Shown: in pieces, positions 35,781 to 48,664 of the stretch
Position numbering within the stretch: the stretch's first letter is position 1
How the letters are laid out: every line of letters starts with the position of its first letter
Source of the DNA: Ophiodon elongatus
Lineage: Eukaryota > Chordata > Actinopteri > Perciformes > Hexagrammidae
DNA length: 64,000 nucleotides
NCBI GenBank assembly: GCA_016806645.1
Contig: JACSYO010000022.1
Location: 83,501-147,500 of the forward strand
Direction of reading: 5' to 3'
Made by a program: the position numbers and the translations under genes
The notes under the pieces: model-generated
The model's input: the letters and a program-made list of their open reading frames with translations, nothing else
Databases searched by the model: none
Told to the model about the DNA's origin: nothing

Positions 35781-36494
35781 TGTGAAGTTCCAGTCGTTAA
35801 CTTCGCCATAACGTGAGCACGTTTATTGCGTGTGTGTGTGTGCGTGTGTTTTTTGTGTCGAATGGTTCTACTTGTCCAAGTTGAGTGTGCGCGTGCGTGT
35901 CTTTTTCTTTTTTTGTGTCGGCCGAAAGTGAGCGCGAGGTTTCGTTTGGGGTGCTGGTGAGGTGCACGCGGACCGGCCAATAGGCAGCTCGTCAGCTACA
36001 CCTGTTGTGCTCCACGAGAGCCAATGCGTAAAGCCCGGTTACGTAATAGGGACTCTGCTGTTCCAGTGGTGAGGAAACTGCGAGAACTTTAGCCTCAATC
36101 TCTGACACCCTGCAGGGAGGTGATCGTAATCTGGTCCAGATTGACATGTGTGATTTGATTGCGGGGGGGGTTAGAAGGTCACTGGGTGTAATCAGTAGAC
36201 CAGAAGTGTATGACATTGGCTACACACTGTTATGCTGCCTTTGATGAGAGGCAGAGAAGGCACCACAACCTGTTATTATCAAATCATAGAAGAAGAAAGA
36301 TGACGTAATAGTACACAGGACCGATGATACACGTTGACCCCGTTGCGTTCCCAGTGCTGCCAATTTCGGGGGAAAATGCAGTTGTGAACGCGGCAAAAGG
36401 GTCACGTTTTAAAAAAATATTTTTTTTTGCTTGTGAAAAATGTTGTGAGTTCAAGCACTGAAGTAGCTGAAGTGTTGGTTCGGACGTGGTGTGA

Positions 36495-36800
36495 AGATGG
36501 AAGTCTATAAAAGGAGTGGAAGTGTTATTAGCACGCTGTTGGATTATCTATTGAAATGCGAGCCCTGGAGGTAGTTGAAGTGTCAGTTAAAGACTTAACT
36601 GAAAGGGTTTGAGGTGTCATTTGGAGATGGAAGTCTATAAAAGGAGTGGAAGAGTCATTGGGGCATGTGAGAGCTAAAAAACAGTTCGATTATCTATTGA
36701 AATGTGAGCCCTGGGTGTAGTCGAAGTGTCAGTTAAAGACTAAACTGAAAGGGTTTGAGATGTCATTTGAAGATGGAAGTACATGGAAGTGTCATTGGGG
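36495..36800 (+). repeat. tandem repeat of about 130-146 bp (two full units plus a partial)
   Basis: The block agatggaagtctataaaaggagtggaag ... gattatctattgaaatg ... gaagtgtcagttaaagact ... gaaagggtttga begins at 36495 and 36625. A partial third copy begins at 36771. The copies differ by short indels. Confidence 0.75.
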
Positions 36801-36824
36801 CGTGTAAATGCGGAAAGCTGTGTG

Positions 36825-36832
36825 TGTGTATG

Positions 36833-36864
<32 letters not shown>

Positions 36865-36866
36865 TG

Positions 36867-36921
<55 letters not shown>

Positions 36922-36968
36922 ATGTATATATATATATATTCATATATATATATTCATATATATATGTG
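36825..36968 (+). repeat. compound microsatellite (TATG)n (TA)n (TG)n (TA)n
   Basis: Consecutive tracts of tatg, ta, tg and ta with ttcatatatata interruptions. Frames across it are artefacts. Confidence 0.95.
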
Positions 36969-37217
36969 TATGAATGAGAATAGCTGGTTGTTGGTGGAAA
37001 TATAAACAAAGGTTGATTTAGTTTCTGTCGAGTTTTTGATGAAGTGTGTTTTGAGGGAAAATTACTGGAATGGTCTGAGTGGAGTCTTGTGGCTTTGAGG
37101 GAGAGCATGTTCGTTGTATGTTTTGATCGTGAAAACATTTGAACAATTGTCCAAATCCCAGTTGATTTTCTTTATTACACATTCACTTCAACCCTTGGCT
37201 GTCGATCAGAGCCGGTA

Positions 37218-37265
37218 AATACCCGGGACCACTGAAGTGATAATACCCGGGACCACTGAAGTGTC
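37218..37265 (+). repeat. perfect 22-bp core duplicated in tandem (24-bp unit)
   Basis: The unit aatacccgggaccactgaagtg occurs at 37218 and 37242, back to back, with only the last two bases of the 24-bp unit differing. Confidence 0.8.
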
Positions 37266-37509
37266 ATCTGAAGACAAAAGCCAGATGATTGTGGGTTTCT
37301 TCCAGTAGGAAAGTGGCTTACGTGTAAACTTATATGTTTCATTTTCACTTGAAGTGGGAGCTCAGAAATGGTAGAACTGTCAGTTGATGTGAGGAGACGA
37401 GCCCCCGGGAATACAGCGAGTTTCTTCTGTCGACCTCAGCAAAGAAAATGAAAAAGTTTTATTCTTGTCTGAATCGCTGAGACGCTTCTTATGTAATTAA
37501 AATAAAACC

Positions 37510-37995
37510 TCAGCAGTGATGCGTGCTGAGCTTAACACGAGTCCGCTCCCGAGCCGTGTCTCATCCAGTCGGTACATTATAACCGACACAGACAACCGAA
37601 AGCAGCGCGGCATACCTCCATGTATTATGGAACAGCTGAGTCCTCTCCTCTCCGAGGGAGGGAGGGAGGGAAGCGGGTCACCCGCGTGCGCCGCTCACCG
37701 GGAGGCGCCGTCACCGCCCCGGGGTGTCGCCGGGCTTCTAACCGTTCCTCCCGTGATTCCGCGGGAGTCCGTTCGCCGGCTCCTTTCTGTCCTCTCTCAC
37801 AATAGCGGAGGAGCCGGTCCGGCCGGAGTGACGTCTGCACGCCCGGCGCAGCTGCCCGCCCGCGGCGAGACAGGGAGAGCGATTCACACGCCGGCTGGCA
37901 CGTGTCCCGAAAATACACGGCTGGCACAGGAGGAACACTGGGGCACTATATCACGGAGAGGAGGGGGGGGGGTCGAGGCCCAGAATAATCCGCAT
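37510..37995. promoter_or_regulatory. second CpG-rich patch within tjp2 intron 1
   Basis: This patch, about 1.8 kb downstream of the first exon, is rich in CpG (ccgcgtgcgccgctc, ggccggagtgacg) and flanked by AT-rich DNA. It holds a 179-codon + frame (37516-38055) with no recognisable domain and no good donor, so it is read as composition-driven. An unmethylated island here could be a second promoter or an enhancer-like element of tjp2. Confidence 0.4.
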
Positions 37996-38456
37996 GTCTC
38001 TCGGGAGACAGTCGAGTGTTCACGGTTTCAACACTTGACACTGAAAAACAATTAAAAATAATGAGTGTCATGATTTATCTTGACCCCCCTCAGATAAATC
38101 TTGTGACCCCCCCGCCCCACTCCCTTCCAGTGACCCAGGGCTGGATGAAATGGCCAAACATGTTATCACAATATATAGTTTAAAATATTTGATGACATAG
38201 ATAATTATCGCAACATATTTTGAATGATAATAATGAAAGTTTTAAGACCATTCTTCATACGACAGAACCCTAAAGAAACCAAAAGGTTCACTATGGATGA
38301 TAATATACAATCATTTATTATAAGAATGGGTTGGGCCATTTGTTACATAGGCTATGTTCAGTATAAACTACTAGTTTTGGGCATGTGCACCACGGGCTTC
38401 CAACAGAACTGGTCTATAGGTGAGGAAACTAATGGAATATCTGCACAGTGTTTCAC

Positions 38457-38459
<3 letters not shown>

Positions 38460-38523
<64 letters not shown>
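38460..38523 (+). repeat. (CA)n microsatellite
   Basis: About 32 uninterrupted CA units in tjp2 intron 1. Confidence 0.95.
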
Positions 38524-38526
<3 letters not shown>

Positions 38527-41500
38527 ACCGTTAAAAGGATGATTAATAACAAACAAATGTCATCGTCGGAGCGCCTCAGTCAGCCCAATCCAAAGAAGAA
38601 GACCTCAGTGAGCCCGGCTGACTTACTTCCGGTTCGCCCTGTGTTACCTGTAAATAAAATAATTCAATCGCGCAGCCTTTCTAGACAGCTTGATGTCGAT
38701 GACTTGAGCCGGCCACTGTGTAGGCTGCGACTCCCATGGTCGTGTGTGTGTGTATATAAAGAGAACTGGATCCGGCACTGGACAACACGAACCGTACTTT
38801 TACTTTGCTTCTATATTCCATTGAGAATTGAGCGACAAAAGAATCTGACACATCAGATAAGTTACAGCTATAGCCCGTAGAAAAAGACATGCTCATATTT
38901 AGGCCTGTAAATAAATATGCTGTAGCTCGTGCCAACTTTTAAAATAGAAGACCTCGCTTTGTTGCGACGGTCTGTCTATCGCCCACGCACTCTACACGGA
39001 GCGCTGTCCGTCTGAGAATAACTCCTCGTGATTCATGTCGATGCATAATAGATAATGTGAGATTACTATTCCTCATTTCACGGGATCTTTGGGGTAGGTT
39101 ATATTAGGTCATGATATTGCCTCTGAAATTCAGATTATATACTAGGCAAAAATCTGCATATCATTTTTTTGTTGTTGTCCTTTATTGCGTTGCCATTTAC
39201 TCTAGAGTTGTAATAGAAATAGGTTTACAGACAATTGATTCATATTCCTCAGCTTCTTACCATTTTTAAGTAGAGCAGAGAGCAGATGAGCCTTCTGGTT
39301 GAGGAGCTGATTCATTTTGATTATGTTGTGTTTTTTTATTTATCTATTTGTCTCGTACTTAACGTATAACTCCAAAAACCCAATGTAGAATCCACCCGGC
39401 GTGTTTGACCCTGAATGAGGTGCTGCGTTTCAATCCAAAAGACTGTTGAGGGTCTGGAGATTAAAAATCCTTCAGCGTGAGGATTCTGATCTCCGGCTTG
39501 CCGAGGCTCGTCAGCGCCAGTTGTTCTCACTCAGGTTATTTCAAGCACGGTTGGGTGTTCTTTTTTTTTTTGTTGTCGCACAGGCTCAATCAGGTCAGTC
39601 CACATTACGACTGTGCATTGGAGAACTTGCAGTGTGCAAGCAGGGAGGTTCAGAGGAGTCATGTGCTCTCAATGTTATTGTGTTTAAGCCTGTTCTTCCA
39701 GAACAGGGTTAGTGGAGAGTGAAAATGGTTTAAGTGAGTTTTATTTTCCTGCCGTTGAGTTTGACTTGTTTTTTTTTTTTTAACAAATGATCAATGCCTA
39801 ACAGACACAGACATCTGTTCACAATATTAACATGTGATCTGTTTTTGGTAGATGTTTTTGGTAGGTGTGTTTCTGGCTGTATTTTAGGAGCTCTAATCAC
39901 CGCTCCCTCTTGTGTTGATCTTCTTGAGTCTTCTGTAGAAGCTAAATATTCACTAAATCAAATGTTGACCTCAGAATGCACTCGCCTGCATGACGTACAT
40001 CCAATGGCATTCAGAAACGGATTGTCGGAGCTATAAAAAAAAAAAAAAAAAATCTCAAGGATGGCAGAAATTTTGCGAAAAACAAGTTAGATAATGAACA
40101 TTGTGATTGTTTACATTCTGATCTGTATCATCCTGGTGAGTTGTACCCGGTCGTATTTCCACGTCTAGTCACCTGCTGATTCCAACTCTTGGATTCGGGA
40201 GGAGTTCGTAAAAGACCACGACAACTACAACACCAAAGTTGACCTTGACCTTGCCACCTAAAAAAACAAAACATGTTCTCTGAATCTCAGATCGTTTGAT
40301 TGAGGACTTTGCCTGTGTGAATACACTCCTTTTTTAAAAAAAAAAAAAGTTTCAAGATGTTCCAGATATCCCACGGACCACGGACTTGGACAGCTGCTTC
40401 TGGGAGCGGCTGACTGATAAGATTCCTGAGTGTGTCTTTGTAGAACTCCTTCCCTGTGTGTCAGTGTGTAGTGTTTACCGGTACTGCCCTGTGGCTGGGG
40501 AATAGGTTCAGAGGCCAGGGGCGTGGTGCGCTGCTGGAAGCCATGCGAACATCGAGGAAGAGCCACACGGCGCTGCTCTCTGACTGGGCCGCGCAGAGCG
40601 AATGGAGTGGACTTGGACCAGGTTATTCTCTGGGGGAGGCACTTTTTAAAAAAGAACGACAAAATTCCAAATTCACAATGGGCCTTGTCTAATAAATCAC
40701 ACGAGGAGCAAATTTCTGCGTAAAATGAGCGTTCTTGAAAATTGTATCTGCTGCCATTTCGGCATCAGCTTTTATAACCTTGAGCCGTTTTGAAGAGTTT
40801 GATAAATCGCAAATTTGTTTAGCCTATCCTTTCATATTTATGACGGCACAATAGGGCCTTATGTCGGTTAAAAAAAAGAAAAGGTAATAAAATGATGGGG
40901 CCAGGGAGGTGGTAATACTCTCCGCCACACTATGTTTTTAATAGATTTATAATAATTTGGCCTTGTGTCGCTCTGATTAATTTGGCATGCGGCTAAAACA
41001 CCAGTCCCAGTTTTTGTTTAATTGAGAACTCAACCCCTCCCTATTTGCTCCTCGTGTTCTTCAACACTGTTTTTGAAAAAGGAAATAACGTGAATGACGG
41101 GCGAACCAGCTTTTAAAAGTGACTTATTTATTTATTTTAAAATCAGTGCGGCGCAGTGGATCTAATTCATGCCCATTGGAGGGGAGTGGATTCCCTCATG
41201 GAGGAGAAGTAAACGACAGAGTGGCGTGTAATGTGTGAACGCTAATTCCGGCAGTTGACCAGCTGTGAACTGTCTTGACACTGGAACACTTAAGGCAAAT
41301 GTGATAATTGGAAATTCACTCCCGTTTTTATAACGGCCTGCTTTGTTGGCATAGAAACTGCTCCAGAAAACATGGTACATACGGGTGTTACAGCGAGCTG
41401 CGAGACAGGAGTGCGTGGCAGAAATATGTTCCCTTGAATTAACTCAACGAAGGGAGTTCAGTCCTGAGAAATTAGCAGTGCCACTCAGTAAAAAGAAATA

Positions 41501-41949
41501 CAGGGTTGTCTGCAAGTCAATGTTCCTTCTTTTTTTTTAACCTTCCCAAGATGGAAAATTGATTGTCGCCTCTAAAAAAAAAAAAGAAGAAATGTATAGA
41601 CACTGTTCATATCCGTATAACCACAAGTGTGATGTCAATTTCATTATGGACGCCAGTGTAAGTGACTCTTAAACTGATAGCGCTGTCTGCAGCCAATCAG
41701 GAGAGATGCTTCACGGTGCACTCGGTGTTATAATGATCTGTGACCAGTACGCGCATGCTTTTTTAAAATTTTTATGTGTTCCTCTGTAAAGAAATCCCAT
41801 AAAGCCCGACTTGACGAGTCCTTGTGGGACGGCTTTGGCGTGCTTGTCCTCAGCTGACGAGCCAGCAGCACCTCGTCTCATGCAAGTTTATGACATGCCG
41901 CTTAGCGTAGCCTAGCTCAGCTCTTCTTCGCCACGATTACCATCACGCA

Positions 41950-42180
41950 CATCCCTGTGTTTCTATATTTGTCAGGACCGTCATTGACATAATGCATTCC
42001 CTAGCCCCTTACCCTAACCTCAACCACCACGACTAAATGGCTGACCCTAACCTTTACTCAGACCTCTCTGTAACCTGAACATCAAAACCAAGTCTTAATC
42101 CTCAAACAGACGTGAGGGCAGGCAAAACAATTTCAAATCAAAAACTACGGTCCTCACTATGTAGCAAGTAAAGGAAAAAC
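41950..42180. repeat. interspersed CCCTAACC-rich fish repeat
   Basis: The sequence tttgtcaggaccgtcattgac, then ccttaccctaacctcaaccaccacgactaaatg ... aatcctcaaacag, is a common dispersed teleost repeat. The telomere-like ccctaacc words are part of it and are not a telomere. Confidence 0.5.
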
Positions 42181-44556
42181 ACTGGCACACAAATCCTCAT
42201 CCCCCTGTACTCCAGTGTTGTGGATTGAAGTGTTGACCCATTAATGCTGTGGATAACAACAACAACGCTTCCTTTCTTCAGCGTTCCAACCCAACCCCCA
42301 CCCTCAGCCCACTTAGATCAGTTCACATACTTAAAATACCCCCCCCCCCACCCACCCCCGTCTGTTAGGACTCTCTCTGTACTAGTTTCTAATGGCAACT
42401 ATTGGCACCACACAGCAAGTAGGCCGTCTGACACCAGAATACCTGTAAAACATTCCCATAAGCCTCAACTGTATGTAATGCAAATATTAGCATACGAACA
42501 CACTTTACTAGTATGGTTAGCTGCTAGCAACATGTGGGCATCGTCAGTATGTAGGCTCTCTTGGTCGTGTTGTAACTAATTTGTTTGAGGAGGTTTGTGT
42601 CTTGTCTGGAGAGGTTAATGCCTACATCTTTGCTCACTGAAGTCTGAAGTCTGAGATCTGGGATGGTGTTCTCTGGGGAGCCGGATGTTTTCCAATTTGA
42701 AATTCAAATCTCCTCCCAATGAAACACTCCCCAGAGTTCATATCACCTTTGGCAAATACCACGTGAGCTAACCAATGCAGACAGCGGGCGTGATGGCAAT
42801 ATTGTTGCTCTTGGTATCGTCCTGTGGACATTTGAATGCGGTGCGACACGGCATTTGCCTGCGTGTCTGAGGGTAGGCTACAGGTCAGCATTTTGTGTGC
42901 GTGTGTGTGTTCGCGTGTGTGCGTGTTCCACCACAGATTGTTGTTTCCTGCCCGCGAAACATGACTGGGAAGACGTTTATCTGTGGAATTACAGGAAGAG
43001 GGAGTGATGGCTTACAGGCCGCTTCCTGCAGCAGAAGCCTCTTTTCCTCTGCGTCCGCCCCCCCACCCCCCCTCTCTCGCCCCCCCGCCCGAGAGTCCCG
43101 AGACCAGGACCAGAATACAAACCCCTGTTTGGACACGAAAAAACGCACACGGCAGGGCTCCCTGTATCCCACGGTGGCCCGCCACCCCTCAGGCCCCTCG
43201 TCCATCAAACGCATAACACCAGATACGATCTCTGTGATGGTCTCCATCAGCAGTGGAATGTTGGCACACGGGCGGTCAGAGCTCCTGATTCCCTTCACAG
43301 ATGTGTGTTTGTCCCTCCGGGGAATCCTGTGGTCACAGCCGACTCTGTGCAGCCGCGTGCAACCCCTCCCTTCGACGGGACTCACCACACCTGCATAAAT
43401 TGCCGCCTGTGTCTTCGTGTGTGTGTTGTATGTAAATAAGGGGCCGGTGAGTCACGCTGGTTGTTGGCCCGGTTCATCCTGTTTTAGAGCTGAATTCAGC
43501 AGTCAGCGCTAAATACAAGCGTACAGCCTCCGAGGTAACACAAAAACACACAACAGTTCACATACTTTACAGTTCCTTTTGTATTATCCATTTTCATTAT
43601 TGTTTCATATATTGGGCTAGGTCAACACTGGCATGTGTGAGGTGAGTGGAGATACGGATGTTGATGAGTTGGTCGATAGTCCTCTTTTTAATATGAGCAC
43701 GTAACATGAACAAATATTTTTGATGAGGATAAAAGAAGCAGCTCACACTAGCTCGCTATTTATAGATTCCTCCTCGGCTTCTGACACCATCCAGCCACGT
43801 TGATCAGCACAAAAGCTAATTAATCTTATTTTCTTTTTTTAAATTGGATTTTTAGCCTCTGCAGACTGAGACATTTGTTCTCCTATTACTGGGGCCTCAA
43901 CTCACTTAAAGAAATGAACAATACACTTTCCCAGTTAATTGTATCTCTAGTTGTATGCAAAGTATTTTTTTACATTAAAACGCTGTTTTGTTTTTTTCTC
44001 TTCCTGTAAAACACTCATCAAATGCTTGATGACTCATCCTGCACTCGGGGGGGGCGTTGACAATATATCATCAGCAATCAAATGAGACGAGCGAGCCCCA
44101 CCGCTTGTGGGTCGCAGTGAATAAACGTGTAAAAATGTAGCACTGTAACTTGGCACAAGCAAGTAATTAATCTGATTTTGTCAGCACAGTATTTTGAATA
44201 TGTATGCCGCGGTGATGCCATAGATTATAAAAAAAGTTACAAGACCATGGAAGTTAAGGTGGAATTTTAATGTTTATTTATTTTCTACGACTAAAAGGTT
44301 GACAACCTTCACATTTGTAGCCAAAGGCCTTGGTTAGAAAACAAGATGCATAAATAAAAGATGGAGACTCAACAACCGAAGAGAACTTTTTTCATTCTAG
44401 AACCGGCATTATTCCGCCTTAACGTAGCTCAATACACTACAGATGAGTATCTTGATGTATATTTTTATATTCACGTTGCAGTAGATTTTGAAATTCTCGG
44501 GGACACAGCGCAGATCCCTCCAATCACGTTTGTTGATCGACGACGTGTCGTTTTGC

Positions 44557-44678
<122 letters not shown>

Positions 44679-44699
44679 GGTTGCTTTTCGGCGCGGTAA

Positions 44700-45608
44700 T
44701 CCAGTTGGCTGGATACTGGACTCCTTCACTGGTCCCAGTGTGTGAGGAGGGTGAACGGCTCTTTGTCCAATCAGCTGCACAGAACACAGTAGCAATTCTG
44801 TGAGCATACGTCTTCTTAAAGGGGAGGAGCTTCAGCACGGGCCTGTGGTCGACGACATCGTATAGTGGTGCGATGAGTCCCTCCTCCAATTAAATGTGCC
44901 CGAAAAACACCATAATCAGTTTTAAAAGGACTCCTCTTAATCCTGTACTATCAGAGGGGCTGGTGTCCAGCAGGTAGATGGATTTAGATACTTTGGCATC
45001 GTGTATATATAATTAAGCAAAATAAAAAAAAAAACGCAACAGAGACGATAACAAAATGAGATAAATTGCTTGTACGATTTATTTATTTAACTTTTTGGAC
45101 GCCAATGATGGGAGTGGCTAACGAGTGAGCGTGAGCAGCACCGCTCACCAGAGGCATTTGTGATGCCGGTATCTGAACGGCCCTCCTTGTCATGACACCC
45201 ATACATGAACGTCTCGAAAGGTGATGATTTGCCACTGTATCGGTGTGGTTGGCTTTGTGAAGTGAACCAACGCTTCACACTCCAAACAGCAGGCGTGGTG
45301 TGAACAGCAAAGAAACGGTGAAATGCATCAAGCATAAAAGAGCACATGGACTACAGTTCAGGGGGGAGGCAGCCTTCAACATCGGCACAAAAGCAGTAAG
45401 TCGAGGTCTTCTTGTGCACAATTGAGTCAGTCATCTCGAATGTCATGTTCTTAAGAACATGTAAGATGTCAGCAGCTGTCCTGCGTTTTCCCAGCAGCAC
45501 TATTTCAGAGTTGTTGTTTTGTCGGTTTACGGACTTGAAAGCGTCGCAGAAATCAAAGTCTCGTTCTGTCGTGACCGGGATGGTAATCAGAGAAACGAAA
45601 CGCTGTAA
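44700..45608 (-). pseudogene. unidentified broken coding-like stretch on the minus strand
   Basis: On the minus strand, 45608 to 45354 is open for 85 codons, including RFVSLITIPVTTERDFDF and VLLGKRRTAADILHVLKNM. One in-frame stop (45351-45353) follows, then the frame continues open for 88 more codons to 45087, including HRFFAVHTTPAVWSVKRWF. A further minus frame at 44889-44700 (MEEGLIAPLYDVVDHRPVLK) follows before the (ATC)n tract. The composition looks protein-like rather than repeat-like. I recognise no family. A decayed transposon gene is likeliest; chance is possible. Confidence 0.3.
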
Positions 45609-45879
45609 TCACTGAGAAATAACAGGAAGGACGCTTGGAGAGAGAAGAAGAAACATAAAGAGGACGGAGGACACAGATGGATTTTGAACAGAACCCTCCG
45701 GCATAATACGATTCCGCCATTTAAAGCGCGTATTTAAGGAAGGTGGAGAGCGCTCACTTCTCCACAGCAGGCCGGTGTGATCGCATTATGTGTGAGGGGA
45801 AAAGAGGACAGAGGAAGCTGCTCTGAGATCAGAAACGGGAACAATAAGAGGACCCACTTCTGCTTCTGGATAACAGTCA

Positions 45880-45960
45880 GTCAATTTTATTCATACAGCC
45901 CGATATCACAAATTTGCTGCAGATCGTCCAAATCCCATCAGAGTGAGAACCTCAAATGAG
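45880..45960 (-). repeat. short LINE-like tail (cagtcaattttattcatacagccc)
   Basis: The sequence gtcaattttattcatacagcccgatatcacaaattt resembles the common tail (tttatttatatagccc) of fish retroelements. It is too short for a family call. Confidence 0.35.
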
Positions 45961-46144
45961 TTGACTTTAATATCACGTTTGCAAGTTAAATAAAAAAAAT
46001 ACCACCTTGTTTACCAGCCAGAGCAACGTGGTCAATGATGATGTCGGGTGGGGAACATTTAGTTTCAGCCATGTTTCACATAATTCAGTTATATCCAGGC
46101 CACGCTGAAGAATCATCTGTCAGTGAGACGTTGGCAGACGGGAT

Positions 46145-46712
46145 ATAGACTGTATGTGGACGTCGTCCCCGTGACCTCACCCATTGGTTCGCGGACTGTC
46201 GTTTTGAAGCCTTGAGTTTGAGATTTTCATAGGCCAAAGGCTGCCGAACTCTGAATAAGACACTTTTAGGCGACCATGAATGATAAAAATAACTCTTATG
46301 AAGTGAAAACGCACCGTTGAAAGGGTTAAAAAAAAAAAGTTCTAAGATGTAAACACAGACAACTCCCAGACCGGACAACGCCTTGGTAGCGACCTGTCAA
46401 TCACAAGGTAGCCCTTCCCTGAAGCATACCCTGCTTTATGGTCTGTTTGACTCTTAATGAACCATAATTTACTAAATGAACATCATGCTGTATTGAAGAA
46501 GACTAGAAACTAGAGATTGAGACATAAACTCATGTTTACAATGTTTACTGAGGGAATAAATCAAGAGAGAAGTAGAGTCATTTTCTCATAGACTTCTATA
46601 CAACCAGACTTCTTTTTGCAATCAACCCCCCCCCCCACCCCTCCCCCGGTGGCCAGTAGAGAGAATGCAGGTTTAAGACACTTCAGCATTCAGACTCGCT
46701 GTGCCGCCGCCT
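46145..46712 (+). mobile_element. CRE repeat family copy, second internal subtype
   Basis: The copy runs from atagactgtatgtgg to gtgccgccgcctg. Its middle (gaataagacacttttaggc ... aaagggttaaa ... gacaactcccag) matches the 25196 copy. The CRE core is mutated here (gtgacctcaccc). A C-rich run of about 11 bases interrupts the right part at 46626. Confidence 0.72.
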
Positions 46713-46928
46713 GACAGAAGGTGATGTGATATTTCGAAAACCACGTTTGAGGGTCTCTTGTAGGGCTGCATCTGTCAGATCATCTGTAGAGCTGCCAGTA
46801 GATGACACACATGACTCGGAACAAGGCGTTCTCTATTATTCTTCCTGAACAACCTGGGTGGCCTGCGCACACAACGGTGTGGGGGATACAAATGTGATGC
46901 CCTTAGATAATTAGTGTTATGACAGGTG

Positions 46929-46974
<46 letters not shown>
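46929..46974 (+). repeat. (ATCT)n tetranucleotide microsatellite
   Basis: About 11 perfect ATCT units. Confidence 0.95.
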
Positions 46975-46975
<1 letters not shown>

Positions 46976-48617
46976 GCTATGTCACATCCGTACTGTCGTG
47001 TTTGCTCATGAGTGCTGTCTGAGGCAGCTGAGCAGGAAGTAAAGAAATGAATGAATATGTGAGTGATATCGATTTGGCTGCTGTACTGATGAGCCCCCCC
47101 CCCCCCCCGCCCCGCACCCTGGGCCTCCGCTGCTGACTGTTAGAGACACGCACGCACGCACGCGCGTACAGAACTGCAGGTGCAGTGAGAGGCGGGTGTA
47201 TAAATAGCAGCAGCATCATTTATCACGGTGAAGACGCTGGAGCTTCCTGTGTGTCAGTCAGCGAGCTGCTCCCAGACCTGTCACTGGGCCTCTGACTGCT
47301 GCAGTCATTCACTACCGTCTACCTCTCCTCTGCCATCAGGGAGCACCTTGAGCTGCTCCCTGCAAGCCATGTTTCATTTGTTCGTACTCGGGAGGGACAC
47401 GCTGTAAAGATTTAACAGTCAGCCTTTTGAAAATACGAATCATTAGACCATTATAGAAATATTGCAGAGTGATTGGCAGTTAAATTATATTATGTTATGT
47501 CCATCCAGAGTCGCCTTTTTTCTTTTTTCTTTTTTTTCTTTCTTTTTTTTATGAAAACCTCATTTTACCACAGCAGGCGTCTGACAGTCTGCCACACTCA
47601 GTCCTGGTTTCTTGTTCTCCCGTGCCTCCCTCCCCTCCAGCGGGGCCCAGCAATACGGCCTGGGTCTCCAGCAGGGTGGTGACCCAGAGGGGGCCGGCAG
47701 AGCAGCGAGGTGAAGCTCAGCTCCTGGTCAGGAGCAGGAGACGCTGCCGGATCTGGGTCTGGCCCCGCTGAAGGGGGTGTCTGGTGAACCTGTTTGATTT
47801 CTGTCTGATTTTTGTCTGAATCTGACCCGGTGGCACCGATGACGAGCACTAAGAATAACTATGCAGCTCTAGTTCGGTCTAGTTAACTTCTGACGGTCAT
47901 ATGGAGGCATCAGTATTTAATGGAGACTGTTTCATAACCAGTTAAAGTTGAAGCTTTTCTGGCGTTCGCATTTTAATGTCAGCTTGTCTGGAGGACCCAC
48001 AGCATTATCGGGGTTGTAAAACAAAAAAGCCATAACAATGTATTTACAGTAATATACACCATATATATACATTTGGCATCTACCCCTGCTAGATCACATT
48101 TCTCAATAAAGATTCTTTTTTGTGATCAAATGTAATTTGTGTAAAAAAAAAGAAAGAAAATCAAGACATGGTGGAATAAATCCTGTTTACCTTGAACAAA
48201 CACATTATTGATTCATTAGCTTTATTGACAAGTGTCTTGTTTGAAACGGAACAAATTGGAAAGACACATTTTAGTATTGTATTCATTAATGCGGGTTCTA
48301 CACACCACATGACGGACAGAGTTCTACTGTGTGCGGGCTGCAGGCCCCCCCCCCCCCCATCTAAATATTACGCAGGTCAGATGGCTGCAGAATGAATGAG
48401 AACACTAAACAACAAGGCTGGCCATCTAAATAAAGAGCAGTGTGTTGTGGAGTCGAGTTAGTAGTGCTTTAAAGAAGCCCTTTGTCCAAACACAAGTCCA
48501 CCATGAGACACAGACACAGTGCTGTGAAGGAGAGGGGGGGGGGAGATACTCAGTCCTTCTTGGTGGAGTGCTCTGAGCTAACACAATGAAGAACAGTACA
48601 GTTGTATTGTAGCGTCA

Positions 48618-48664
48618 ACTCCTCCTTCTCCTCCTCCTCCTCCTCCTCCTCCTCCTCTTCCTCC
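48618..48664 (+). repeat. (CTC)n trinucleotide tract
   Basis: About 14 CTC units with one ctt. Confidence 0.9.

Noticed and set aside
37516..38055. 179-codon + frame in the second CpG patch
   Set aside because: GC-rich composition suppresses stops. No domain or donor was found.
41995..42075. CCCTAACC words resembling telomere sequence
   Set aside because: Irregular and embedded in a known type of dispersed fish repeat, so not an interstitial telomere.
42885..43398. 167-codon frames on both strands of the same DNA
   Set aside because: Open on both strands, which is typical of biased composition. Begins in a GT tract, has no recognised domain and no splice context.
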